A stretch of DNA of 64,000 nt from Bacteroidota bacterium (GTDB taxonomy: Bacteria; Bacteroidota; Bacteroidia; Chitinophagales; Chitinophagaceae): contig JAUZOA010000015.1 of the NCBI GenBank assembly GCA_030706685.1, forward strand, positions 1 to 64,000, given 5' to 3'. Position 1 is the first letter of the stretch. Each line of letters starts with the position of its first letter. Positions 10,649-18,891 of this stretch are shown in pieces. Made by a program: the position numbers and the translations under genes. Below the pieces are notes generated by a model that saw only the letters and a program-made list of their open reading frames with translations, was not told the origin of the DNA and did no database searches.

Positions 10649-12933
10649 AATGTGAATTTTAATGGTTTAATGATCTGCACCTGCCCGGTTTTTACTGGAA
10701 TGAATTGTCCTGTACGCCCCGGTAAAAAGGATCTGTCATAAATAAGATTGATCGTGCCGATTTTTTTCAGCACCCATCCGCTGCAGAATGAATAGCCCAT
10801 TCTTGAAGTAACACCGGTGAAATTCCCTTTAACACTGGCCCCGATTTTCATAATGCCTTCAGAATAATTAAGCCCCCCTTCAAGAGTAATGAGCCGGTTA
10901 TTTTCTATTTCCTGCCGGGAAATATTCATCGTATAGCTGAATTTATTTTTCCACGCCGTGATGAAAAAATTATAATAAGACTGGGAGCCGGCTACCAATG
11001 AGTCAGTATACCTGTTATAGAACTTATTCCAGCTAAATACCGCCTGTACAGGAATCCCGGCAACCCGGAAATAATGGCTGACAGTTGCGTTGAGTATATA
11101 ATAAAAATATTCATAGAGTTTAGCCTGGTCGAGCCAGTAGAGCTGGCTGCCGGGATAATAGCCCATACTGATAATCGGCATATTTTTCAGCCGGAGAACG
11201 GCGTTCATCGATGCAAATATTGCTTTAGTCTTCATATTGCTCGCAATGCCGAACGAGCTGAAGTCGGTGTAACGGATACCGCCGGTGAGATATACTTTTC
11301 TTTTGAAAAGAGGCTGGCTTAGCTTGGCCGCCAGGTTATTTTGCGGGTTGAAATACTGGCTGGCATTAAAAGATTCGAATTGCTGTCCCCAGTAGCGATA
11401 ACTGACCTCAGCATCTGTGCTGGTCTTAGGCATATAGGCTTTTACGGAACTATACATGCCGATCGTCTTCGTACTGAAACGGGTAAAAAGATCTTTTACG
11501 GTTTCTTCACTTTTCGCTGATAAATTATCCGGGCGGGTTGTTGACTTGGCTATTTCAAAATCAGCAGAAAGGTTTCGGCTGAAATAAGTCTTTCTTTCCA
11601 GGCTTATCCCTGCAACTGTACGTAAAGCTTCCGTAAACAAACCGGTCCTTGATTTTTTTCCTATATAAAAATTAAAGGCAGAAAGATTATCGCCGTCTGT
11701 TTTGCCGATCTTAACAGCGAATACAGATGGCTTACTGCGGGGAAGCGTGTCGTTTCGGAAATTAAATACCTGCCGGAAAGCAAAATCATAATAGCCCCCT
11801 GAGACGATGACGAATTTCTCCTCCCCGTATTTTATACTCGCTCCAAGCAAAAAAATATTATTAACAGTAAGTTCAGAATTGTTAAGCAGGAATTTTCCCA
11901 GGCGTATATTTGATTTCATCAGGACATCAGCCCACTTATCAGTTCCGGCGGAATCTTTCAATCCTTTTCTTTCAGCATATTTTTTTAAGTCAGATGAAGA
12001 ATATATCCCGGCTACTTCTTTATTGACCGAATCAAGTTTAGCTTCCAGCGCTTTTTTTTCAAACGCAAGGCTATCTTCCAGTTTTTTTACCCTTTTCCCC
12101 AATGAATCTCTCTGTTGCTCAAGTTTCGCCTGCAGTTTTTTCTGCATCTCCTCCCAATTAAGCTTTTCCATTTTCCTTTCGATAGAATCTTTTATTCTTT
12201 GTTCCCGTTTTTGGAGATCGCTATAACCAGGAAGCTTGCCAAGCCACTGATCCAATGGGTCAAATTTGTGGTTGGCAACAGGAATTTCCCCGGGTAAAAA
12301 ATCACGGGCATCCGGAATGGAATTCTTTAACCGGCTCTCTACCGCCTGCTGTATATAAGCCGGGCTTTTCAACAATTGTTTTTGCTGCTGGAATAAATTA
12401 AATGCACGCTGGTATTCATCCTTTAATTTTAGCTGCTTTTTTAAAAAATCATTTTTAGCGGAATTGATCATTTTTTCTCTAAGGCGCTGCCGGAATAAGC
12501 GGTCATCAAAGCCGATATTCACCTCGTATTGATTGTCCAGTTGAAAAGGGTGGCTGCGGTTATAGCGAACCGAAAGAGTGAACGGGTAAGTCTCTTTATA
12601 AAGCAAGCCCAGTTTAAGCATAGCAATGTCTGATGAAGAATTGATCAGCAGAAGGTCATCCGAATTACCATTCCTGTCAAAATGCTGGTAGCTCATTTCG
12701 CCGGTGGCGGTAAGCAGGGGGTTCTTTACGGGAACAGCTGAATGAAGAGGAATGGAAACGGGCATACCGGTAACCTCTATATATACTAATTCCGGCAGTT
12801 TACAATTATGATGCTCATACCATAAATCATAATCCGGAAGAGGTTCTTCTTTATTTTTCCTCAAACTGTCCTGGCTAAATACACAGGTCCCTGAAAGCAT
12901 CAAAGCAACTATCGTGACAAGGCGGATAACCAT
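10639..12933 (-). CDS. Outer-membrane beta-barrel protein with an internal coiled coil (764 aa)
   Basis: The start is the ATG at 12933, because AGGAGAAA precedes it closely; a TTG further upstream overlaps the promoter. A signal peptide (VIRLVTIVALMLSGTCVFSQ) is followed by a beta-rich region. A long charged helical stretch spans residues about 241-308 (EMQKKLQAKLEQQRDSLGKR and similar heptad-like sequence). The second half is alternating amphipathic strands with aromatic residues (SYRYWGQQFESF, VSHYFRVAGIPVQAVF), typical of an outer-membrane barrel. It is the first gene of the leftward operon and lies 18 bp from the -7 box of the 88-bp promoter element. The context suggests a dedicated outer-membrane anchor or export partner for the giant proteins encoded downstream. 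No characterised family was recognised. Confidence 0.82.
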   Translation of the reverse strand: MVIRLVTIVALMLSGTCVFSQDSLRKNKEEPLPDYDLWYEHHNCKLPELVYIEVTGMPVSIPLHSAVPVKNPLLTATGEMSYQHFDRNGNSDDLLLINSSSDIAMLKLGLLYKETYPFTLSVRYNRSHPFQLDNQYEVNIGFDDRLFRQRLREKMINSAKNDFLKKQLKLKDEYQRAFNLFQQQKQLLKSPAYIQQAVESRLKNSIPDARDFLPGEIPVANHKFDPLDQWLGKLPGYSDLQKREQRIKDSIERKMEKLNWEEMQKKLQAKLEQQRDSLGKRVKKLEDSLAFEKKALEAKLDSVNKEVAGIYSSSDLKKYAERKGLKDSAGTDKWADVLMKSNIRLGKFLLNNSELTVNNIFLLGASIKYGEEKFVIVSGGYYDFAFRQVFNFRNDTLPRSKPSVFAVKIGKTDGDNLSAFNFYIGKKSRTGLFTEALRTVAGISLERKTYFSRNLSADFEIAKSTTRPDNLSAKSEETVKDLFTRFSTKTIGMYSSVKAYMPKTSTDAEVSYRYWGQQFESFNASQYFNPQNNLAAKLSQPLFKRKVYLTGGIRYTDFSSFGIASNMKTKAIFASMNAVLRLKNMPIISMGYYPGSQLYWLDQAKLYEYFYYILNATVSHYFRVAGIPVQAVFSWNKFYNRYTDSLVAGSQSYYNFFITAWKNKFSYTMNISRQEIENNRLITLEGGLNYSEGIMKIGASVKGNFTGVTSRMGYSFCSGWVLKKIGTINLIYDRSFLPGRTGQFIPVKTGQVQIIKPLKFTLWH

Positions 12934-12951
12934 TTTCTCCTGTTGGTTTCC

Positions 12952-13039
12952 CCAAGGTAGAGTAGTCAAAAATCATCTTTCGAAAAAGTACACCAATTGG
13001 AAATTCCGGGGGATAGTTTCCCGTTGTCGGGGGACGAAA
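12952..13039 (-). promoter_or_regulatory. 88-bp promoter element, copy A, with 21-bp-period TCCCCC repeats
   Basis: Read leftwards, the element starts TTTCGTCCCCC, has a second TCCCCC exactly 21 bp later, then TTGGTGTA, TTTTTCGAAAGATGA and finally TACCTTGG, which serves as a TAnnTTTG-like -7 box. The barrel-gene ATG follows 18 bp after the box. The other copy at 14386-14473 has the same length with no gaps, and about 71 of 88 positions match by hand alignment. LytTR proteins typically bind 9-bp direct repeats with a 12-bp spacer, which gives the same 21-bp period. A LytTR gene lies 44 bp upstream. Confidence 0.8.
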
Positions 13040-13082
13040 TCGGAGTGAAAACAATTAATGAAATCAGGTAACTGTTTTGGTT

Positions 13083-13460
13083 TTAGTTTAATCCAAATTT
13101 ATTGATTCCTCCATTGGTAATATCCGATTTTGACGGAGCTTCACCTTCCAGTGTAATGATCCTGTCAAATAATATTTTCCTGTATTGCTCACCAATAGAA
13201 AAATTTTTTCCATTGATATGAACGTTATCATGATTAAACCCGGATATGGATTTCAGTGCTACGATGCAGCATCGGTGTATCCGGCAAAACTGATTTTTGG
13301 GTAATACCTTTTCAACACGGCTCATCGTTACTTTGATCATAAACTTTGCCTGTGGAGTGACAATACGGACATAATTCTTCAAAGACTCGATATAGATGAT
13401 CTCTGAAAAGAAAAGCCGTGTATATTCTTTCCCGATTCTTACAAATAAAAAGTCGTTCAT
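13083..13460 (-). CDS. Stand-alone LytTR-family DNA-binding regulator (125 aa)
   Basis: The protein is essentially one LytTR domain. Motifs are IIYIESLKNYVRIVT, the basic stretch with MSRVEKVLP, and QFCRIHRCCIVALKSISGF. There is no receiver or histidine-kinase domain. I start it at the ATG at 13460 (MNDFLFVRIG) because the longer reading begins with TTG and adds no conserved sequence. The gene lies just upstream of promoter copy A, and copy B lies 0.9 kb to its other side, so it is the obvious candidate to bind both. How its activity is controlled without a receiver domain is not visible. A second LytTR gene of the same design lies at the right end of the window. Confidence 0.88.
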   Translation of the reverse strand: MNDFLFVRIGKEYTRLFFSEIIYIESLKNYVRIVTPQAKFMIKVTMSRVEKVLPKNQFCRIHRCCIVALKSISGFNHDNVHINGKNFSIGEQYRKILFDRIITLEGEAPSKSDITNGGINKFGLN

Positions 13461-14385
13461 GTAGTGGTAGTTGGCTTGTAAAACAATAAGCAAATTCTTC
13501 TCCTTTTATATAAGGACAGAGTGTCTCTTCCCCGCGAATGTTCCATTTATACTATTATGGAGTTCACTGCTTACAGAACAATAATTTTTATTTTGGCGTA
13601 AATGAAAATGAACAGCCGGTTGTTTTAATCAAATGATAACTCATAAATGTTGGTTTAATAGTTAAGGTTTACAAACAATTTTTTTATACCCATAGTACCG
13701 CCCTATCGCTTTAAGCAATTGCAGGATAATAAATGATACCATCCGCATCAGGCAAGACAAACATTATTTACTCCGGCAGTTTTACTGACAGGCGCAAGCA
13801 AGCTCTTACTACAACCAGAGAAAAAATCCTCACTGCTACATCAAAAAAATTGAAACCGAAAAGAATCTGAAATTTCTTTTCTGAGATCATTGCGACAATC
13901 AGTTCCTTAAGAAGAGAAGTTATTACAGGACGGGATTCAACTATATACTTAAAAATCTTATTCAAGATTAAAAAACTTATTTGACAAAAATCATATAATT
14001 CGCCTTTTATTTTTATTCACATTGAATGAGTAGGGGAAAACCATTATCCGCTGTCAATCGATTACTAAGTCTTAAAACTGACGCTTCAGAATAGAGATGT
14101 CTTTTAAATAATTCCCGGGGCGCCCGGATTTTCAACGTAAAGATTTTTTCTTCCTACCTCCGGAAAAGTACATATGCTTCAATGTTTGCCGGGGACAATC
14201 TTTTATGTTTTTAGTTTTCCTGCATCTTGCACAAAGGCATTTACCCGTTTTATACTTTGATGCGAACAGGAACGGGAATTATCAGCAGGATTGCCCGCAT
14301 TACACAAAATCTGTTCGGGAATAGTTTTCCTGTTATATAAATCTTATTAATCCTGTCTTTCCTGTAAAGGTATTTTCCATCCTTA
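13461..14385. other. Intergenic region without a convincing gene
   Basis: About 0.9 kb separates the LytTR gene from promoter copy B. It is AT-rich. Near 14340-14370 it holds a short stretch (AATCTTATTAATCCTGTC) resembling a Bacteroidota intergenic repeat type I recall. A 65-codon leftward frame at 13768-13965 has no recognisable features and no good start context. I saw no RNA gene or clear terminator. Confidence 0.5.
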
Positions 14386-14473
14386 TTTCGTCCCCCAAAA
14401 TCGGGAAAACATCCCCCGGAATCTCCGGTCGGTGTAATTTTTCGAAAGATGACTTACTGCTTATCTACCTTGG
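14386..14473 (+). promoter_or_regulatory. 88-bp promoter element, copy B, in front of the tail-fibre-like gene
   Basis: This is a rightward-facing twin of the element at 12952-13039. TCCCCC occurs at 14391 and again at 14412, a 21-bp step. TTTTTCGAAAGATGA follows, and the -7-like TACCTTGG lies at 14466-14473. From CGAAAG to TACC the distance is 23 bp in both copies, so the spacing is kept even where the bases between differ. The first downstream gene starts at 14677, which gives an untranslated leader of about 200 bp, unlike the very short leader at copy A. Confidence 0.8.
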
Positions 14474-14676
14474 TGACAGTAATAAATCGCCGAATGTTTC
14501 AGCCCGTTCCATTAACCCATTGCATTGGTGGAGAGCTTTCGCGTGTGACTTTGCGGTTGCAATACATACAAAGAAGTAACCAGTGAAACCGGAAAAATTT
14601 TAGAATGGTTTAGTACCCGGGCGAAAATTAACCAGATACATCATTTATTCATGGTCTCATCATTTAAACCAGGAGT

Positions 14677-17600
14677 ATGAAAAATCTCACCGCCTTGTTT
14701 ATTCTTTGTTTTGCTTGTTTTGCTGCCCGGGCGCAGTTTGTGTATAAGATCAAAGCCGATAGTGTAAAGATCACCCGGGATTCTGATACCTGCAACGCTG
14801 AACTAATACTCGAGAACAGTACAAAAAATGTGAAAGGATTTCTTTATAATAAGGGAAACGGGAGAACGGAATTCCGAAAAGCACTAATACAGCATGATGA
14901 TAGTGTCTGGATTTGCGGCAGTGATACATTGAACCTGGGCAGTACTTCTTTTTTCTGGAGACTCAAGGGTAATAGCGGCACTAACCCATCCACAAATTTT
15001 CTAGGCACTACAGATGCGCAACGTTTAGTTTTCAAGACTAAAAACATTGAAAGGGCGACCATTGACACAATTGGGCACGTGGGGATCGGCACTTCATCAA
15101 ACAACTCACATTTACTAAATGTCGCAATGCTTGAAGGCACTACAGATGGCAGGGCAATAGCCAAATTTACTGCTGATGACAGCTGGCAAACTAATCTACG
15201 AATGGATAATACGACAAGCAATACGTCTTTTACCTTTCTGGTAGGTGGAAGTGCCAATACTATTTCAAATTACGGTGTTGGAGTTAAAAACTTTGGTATT
15301 GCCCGAAGTAATATTGATGGTTCAAACTCTACTATCCCGTTCATCTTAGATTCAAGTGGTCGCCTGGGGCTGGGATCAGTTATTGGGGGGACGGACTTTT
15401 TGCCCAAAGCCGCCTTAGATGTAGCCAGTAGCAATTCTGGAATATTAATACCCCGGCTCACTACTTCCCAGAGGAACAACATTACTTCCGGCGATCTTCA
15501 CAATGGTTTATTGTTGTACAATACAGATGACAACAAATTTCAGTTTTACAATGGTACTTACTGGAAAAGCATTTGCGACAGTTGTTCGGTTGGAACCTCC
15601 TGGAACCTTACCGGCAATTCCGGTATCAACTCTTCCACCAATTTTCTCGGTACTACCGATAACCATGACATAGTCTTCCGAACCAACAATACTGAAAGAA
15701 TGCGGATAAGAGGTATTGGCAGCGGATTGGATGGATTCGTAGGTATCGGCACTAATAACCCGGCGTCATTACTGCACCTCTATGGAACCAATCCGGCCAT
15801 ATACCTCGAAGGAGACAGTAATTCGTATTTTCCTGCCGTAAAATTTAAAACACAGCCGGGCAACAGGACAAGCTTTATTGACCCCTATGGCATTGACCCG
15901 ACTTTTTCGGGTGGATTGCATATTCACACTACTACGCCTTTTGGATCTTCAGCGGTCGGAGCTACTAACTATGGCGCCAAAACTACTTCTACCGACTCAT
16001 CAGTTATTACTCACGAAATAATTGCCGCCAAAAAACAAACCGCTGACATATTTGATGTATCAGAAGATATTTCAAGCCTGGTGGGAAGTATGATCCCAAG
16101 CCCTTTATTTACCGTCAAAAACAATGGCAAGCTGGTATTGACTAAATATAAAAACAGCGCCGGCGAGGATTCTGTTCTTTCTACCGATATTAACGGGAAT
16201 GTAAAATTGAAATCGATGGGATCAAGTATATCTTCAAATGCCTGGAGCCTTGCCGGCAATGCCGGAACCAGCATTGCTACCAATTTCATTGGCACTACAG
16301 ATAATCATGCCTTCATCTTCAAAACTAACAATACCGAAAGAATGCGGATAAGAGGCAGCGATAGCGGGTTTGATGGTTTCATTGGAATTGGCACTAATAA
16401 CCCCGCGAGCCTGCTTCATCTATTTGGACCCAATCCGACAATGTTAATTGAAGGAGACAGTAACTCATACTTTCCCGCCATTAAAATAAAGCCCCGCGCT
16501 CCCTACCGTTCAGGCTTTATTGATCCGTCAGGCCAGGTAACCACCAGTTATATGGGAGGGTTACATATCTCCTCGACAACAACTTTCGGTGTATCAGAAG
16601 TGGCGGCAACACCAACCGGAAATAAAAGTATTTCTTCTGATTCTGCGATTGTGATTCACGAGGTTATCGGAACAAAAAATCATGCTGTAGATATCTTTAA
16701 TGTATCAAAAGATACTACCACCGTGCCGGGTGTAATTATGCCCGGCCCGTTGTTTACAGTAAAAAACACAGGCAAACTGGCAATCAGTAAATATAAAAAT
16801 AATGGCTCTGAAGATTCTGTTCTTAGTACCGATGTGAATGGCAATGTGAAATTGAAATCATTGGCATCAAGTATATCATCTACTGCCTGGAGCCTTACAG
16901 GTAATGCCGGCACCAGCCCCTCCACTAATTTTCTTGGCACTACTGATGCGCAACGTTTGGTTTTCAGAACAAAGAATACTGAATGGGTGACAATTGATAC
17001 GTTGGGAAGAGTCGGTATCGGTACCAGCACCCCTTCGGATCTGTTAACAGTTTTAAGAGCTGCAACAGGAGTTACTTCAGACAGCAAAGTCATCAATGCA
17101 TCCACGCAAGGCGCAACCTTTAATACTACTTCATCGGTACTTACCTCTTACGGAGGATATTTCAACAGTAACGGTACAAGAGCTTCAGGCTCCAACAATC
17201 TTACCAATATCGGTTTATTTGCAACGGCCAGCGGTGCCCAGGTTAATTATGCTTTGAAAACGGATGGGAACGTCAATATGACCAACCTGCCTTCTACCAC
17301 CGATACTACTACTTATAAACCTGTGGGCATCAACAGCAGCGGAGACCTCGCGAAAGTAACCGGCTGGCCCCCGGCAGTGAATTATACGGTACAATCGCTC
17401 ACTGAATCCGGTTCTACTATTACCTGGAATGTTGCCAATGGCATTAATGGCGCCGTAACATTAACCGGTACAGGCAGAACATTAACGATCACCAATCCGG
17501 TAGCCGGTCAAACCTATACCATCCGGATCATCCAGGGCACTGGCGGCAGCAAAACGGTTACCACCTGGCCCACCAATTCAAAATGGCCGTCCGGCACTAC

Positions 17601-17697
17601 GCCTACTTTATCAACGGCAGCCGGGGCATATGATATCGTAGTTTTTTATTACGATGGAACAAATTATTACGGCACCTATCAACAGAATTTTCAATGA
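14677..17697 (+). CDS. Exported tail-fibre-like repeat protein (1006 aa)
   Basis: AGGAG lies immediately before the ATG. A signal peptide (LTALFILCFACFAARAQ) is followed by repeats of the type NFLGTTDAQRLVFKTKN with VGIGT and LLHL phrases. This vocabulary is typical of phage tail-fibre-like proteins encoded on Bacteroidota chromosomes. Two tandem modules of about 213 residues (residues about 308-520 and 521-735) are clearly related, and a partial third follows. The last 105 residues (TLTGTGRTLTITNPVAG, YTIRIIQGTGGSKTVT) resemble a fibre-tip domain. There is no anchoring domain or T9SS CTD. It overlaps the next gene by four bases (ATGA). It is driven by promoter copy B and is therefore probably coregulated with the giant-protein operon. 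The function is inferred to be surface display or adhesion. Confidence 0.85.
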   Translation: MKNLTALFILCFACFAARAQFVYKIKADSVKITRDSDTCNAELILENSTKNVKGFLYNKGNGRTEFRKALIQHDDSVWICGSDTLNLGSTSFFWRLKGNSGTNPSTNFLGTTDAQRLVFKTKNIERATIDTIGHVGIGTSSNNSHLLNVAMLEGTTDGRAIAKFTADDSWQTNLRMDNTTSNTSFTFLVGGSANTISNYGVGVKNFGIARSNIDGSNSTIPFILDSSGRLGLGSVIGGTDFLPKAALDVASSNSGILIPRLTTSQRNNITSGDLHNGLLLYNTDDNKFQFYNGTYWKSICDSCSVGTSWNLTGNSGINSSTNFLGTTDNHDIVFRTNNTERMRIRGIGSGLDGFVGIGTNNPASLLHLYGTNPAIYLEGDSNSYFPAVKFKTQPGNRTSFIDPYGIDPTFSGGLHIHTTTPFGSSAVGATNYGAKTTSTDSSVITHEIIAAKKQTADIFDVSEDISSLVGSMIPSPLFTVKNNGKLVLTKYKNSAGEDSVLSTDINGNVKLKSMGSSISSNAWSLAGNAGTSIATNFIGTTDNHAFIFKTNNTERMRIRGSDSGFDGFIGIGTNNPASLLHLFGPNPTMLIEGDSNSYFPAIKIKPRAPYRSGFIDPSGQVTTSYMGGLHISSTTTFGVSEVAATPTGNKSISSDSAIVIHEVIGTKNHAVDIFNVSKDTTTVPGVIMPGPLFTVKNTGKLAISKYKNNGSEDSVLSTDVNGNVKLKSLASSISSTAWSLTGNAGTSPSTNFLGTTDAQRLVFRTKNTEWVTIDTLGRVGIGTSTPSDLLTVLRAATGVTSDSKVINASTQGATFNTTSSVLTSYGGYFNSNGTRASGSNNLTNIGLFATASGAQVNYALKTDGNVNMTNLPSTTDTTTYKPVGINSSGDLAKVTGWPPAVNYTVQSLTESGSTITWNVANGINGAVTLTGTGRTLTITNPVAGQTYTIRIIQGTGGSKTVTTWPTNSKWPSGTTPTLSTAAGAYDIVVFYYDGTNYYGTYQQNFQ
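15600..16884 (+). repeat. Tandem duplication of a 640-bp module inside the tail-fibre-like gene
   Basis: The segments at about 15600-16239 and 16240-16884 encode matching phrases in the same order (NFLGTTDNH or NFIGTTDNH, NNTERMRIRG, GIGTNNPASLLHL, EGDSNSYFPA, PLFTVKN, DSVLSTD). Many codons are identical at DNA level, for example around GAAAGAATGCGGATAAGAGG. This is a recent-looking internal duplication within one open frame. Confidence 0.8.
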
Positions 17698-18398
17698 GAC
17701 TCATTACCATCACCCTCTTATTATTATCCTGTTTTATTGCCAATGCGCAAAAGGGTTGGTTTTGGGCTAACTTGAATAAATCACCCAAGCTCGCAAAAAT
17801 CTTCAGCACGGATGCGCAAAGCGGTACGGGTGCAAGAACACATTCATTAACCAATGTTCCTATCGGCGCGCTTATTGTAATTACTACCCAGTCTGAAGAT
17901 GATATCGGGGATGCCAGCATCTCCAGCAGCCCTTCATTGACCTGGACAAAAAGAGCAGATGCCCAGACATTCAATAGCGGTAACGCGGAAATATGGACAG
18001 CAACATTTGCCGCCGGCGGCAGTATAACGATCACAAGTAATTTCGGATCCAATAATCAATCCTCAGTAGCCTGGGTAATAACGGGGCAGGAATCAAGTCC
18101 GGGCGGCGCGACTAAAACAGCCACCTTTCAAATAACTGATTCGGCTACTATTACCACCACAAGAGCGAACAGTATTTTGATATGCGTATCCTCCGACTGG
18201 AGAGCCGTTGACGGGTCGTCAAGAACCTACCGGGATAATGCCACGGAAGTTTATTATTTTTTCGCCTCTGCGGCCACCACCGGGTATCATTATTATAAAC
18301 TCGCCCCAACTGTAGCATCCTATAAGGAAGGACTCACCGCCCCCACGAGTCCGCAAAATGGATTTGGAACCGCGATCCTTGAAGTCAGGTCGCCATAA
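17694..18398 (+). CDS. Small exported protein, partner of the tail-fibre-like gene (234 aa)
   Basis: A signal peptide (RLITITLLLLSCFIANAQ) is followed by a Ser/Thr/Ala-rich beta-type sequence (SITITSNFGSNNQSSVAWVI, AILEVRSP at the end) that looks like a small beta-sandwich or virion-accessory domain. It starts inside the stop of the upstream gene (ATGA), so the two are translationally coupled and probably act together at the surface. No catalytic motif was seen. The family is not recognised; similar proteins in phage or prophage structural clusters are the closest comparison from memory. Confidence 0.75.
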   Translation: MRLITITLLLLSCFIANAQKGWFWANLNKSPKLAKIFSTDAQSGTGARTHSLTNVPIGALIVITTQSEDDIGDASISSSPSLTWTKRADAQTFNSGNAEIWTATFAAGGSITITSNFGSNNQSSVAWVITGQESSPGGATKTATFQITDSATITTTRANSILICVSSDWRAVDGSSRTYRDNATEVYYFFASAATTGYHYYKLAPTVASYKEGLTAPTSPQNGFGTAILEVRSP

Positions 18399-18446
18399 AT
18401 GACCATTAGAAAATGATACCGGCTCTTTTATCAACAACAGAAGGCC

Positions 18447-18725
18447 TTAATGAAAAACGAGGGGCTTGAAGCTCTCATCCACATTGACAAATTCCTTAAT
18501 GATCCTTCCTTCTTCATAAATAACGATCACTGATTTCTTCGGGCTTTCAGTCAGTCTTCTTAACCGGAAAATGGTAGAGATAATCTGGGCCTGGTCAACC
18601 CAGCTAAACCGGTCCTGCACCTTGAGATACTCCTCCAGCGAAGTAATGATCTCCCCTGTTTTCAGTATATGAACAGTGGAAACTTTGGCAAAGTCTGGTA
18701 AATGGTAGCTCTGGATATGGCTCAT
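18447..18725 (-). CDS. Small cytoplasmic protein of unknown function (92 aa)
   Basis: The ATG-initiated frame has sensible codon usage and a mixed alpha/beta composition (VHILKTGEIITSLEEYL, SVIVIYEEGRIIKEF). There is no signal peptide or membrane segment. It converges with the exported tail-fibre partner gene and lies 166 bp beyond the start-side of the permease gene's 3' end, so it probably forms its own transcription unit. I do not recognise the family. It could be a genuine short gene or a remnant. Confidence 0.5.
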   Translation of the reverse strand: MSHIQSYHLPDFAKVSTVHILKTGEIITSLEEYLKVQDRFSWVDQAQIISTIFRLRRLTESPKKSVIVIYEEGRIIKEFVNVDESFKPLVFH

Positions 18726-18891
18726 GATCTGGGTTAATGCAAATAAGACCGTACAATCTACCGAGAAGTTGTTTTATAATAAGAATAAATTTTCCACAGG
18801 GCCCTGAAAAATAAACCGGCTCCGGATATAATTTCTCAGAGCCCGGATCAGCCAGGAAAATTTTTTAACGTGTAAATAACACCCTATCTAT

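Noticed and set aside
13768-13965. Leftward 65-codon frame in the region upstream of the LytTR gene
   Set aside because: No recognisable motif and no plausible start context; kept as intergenic.
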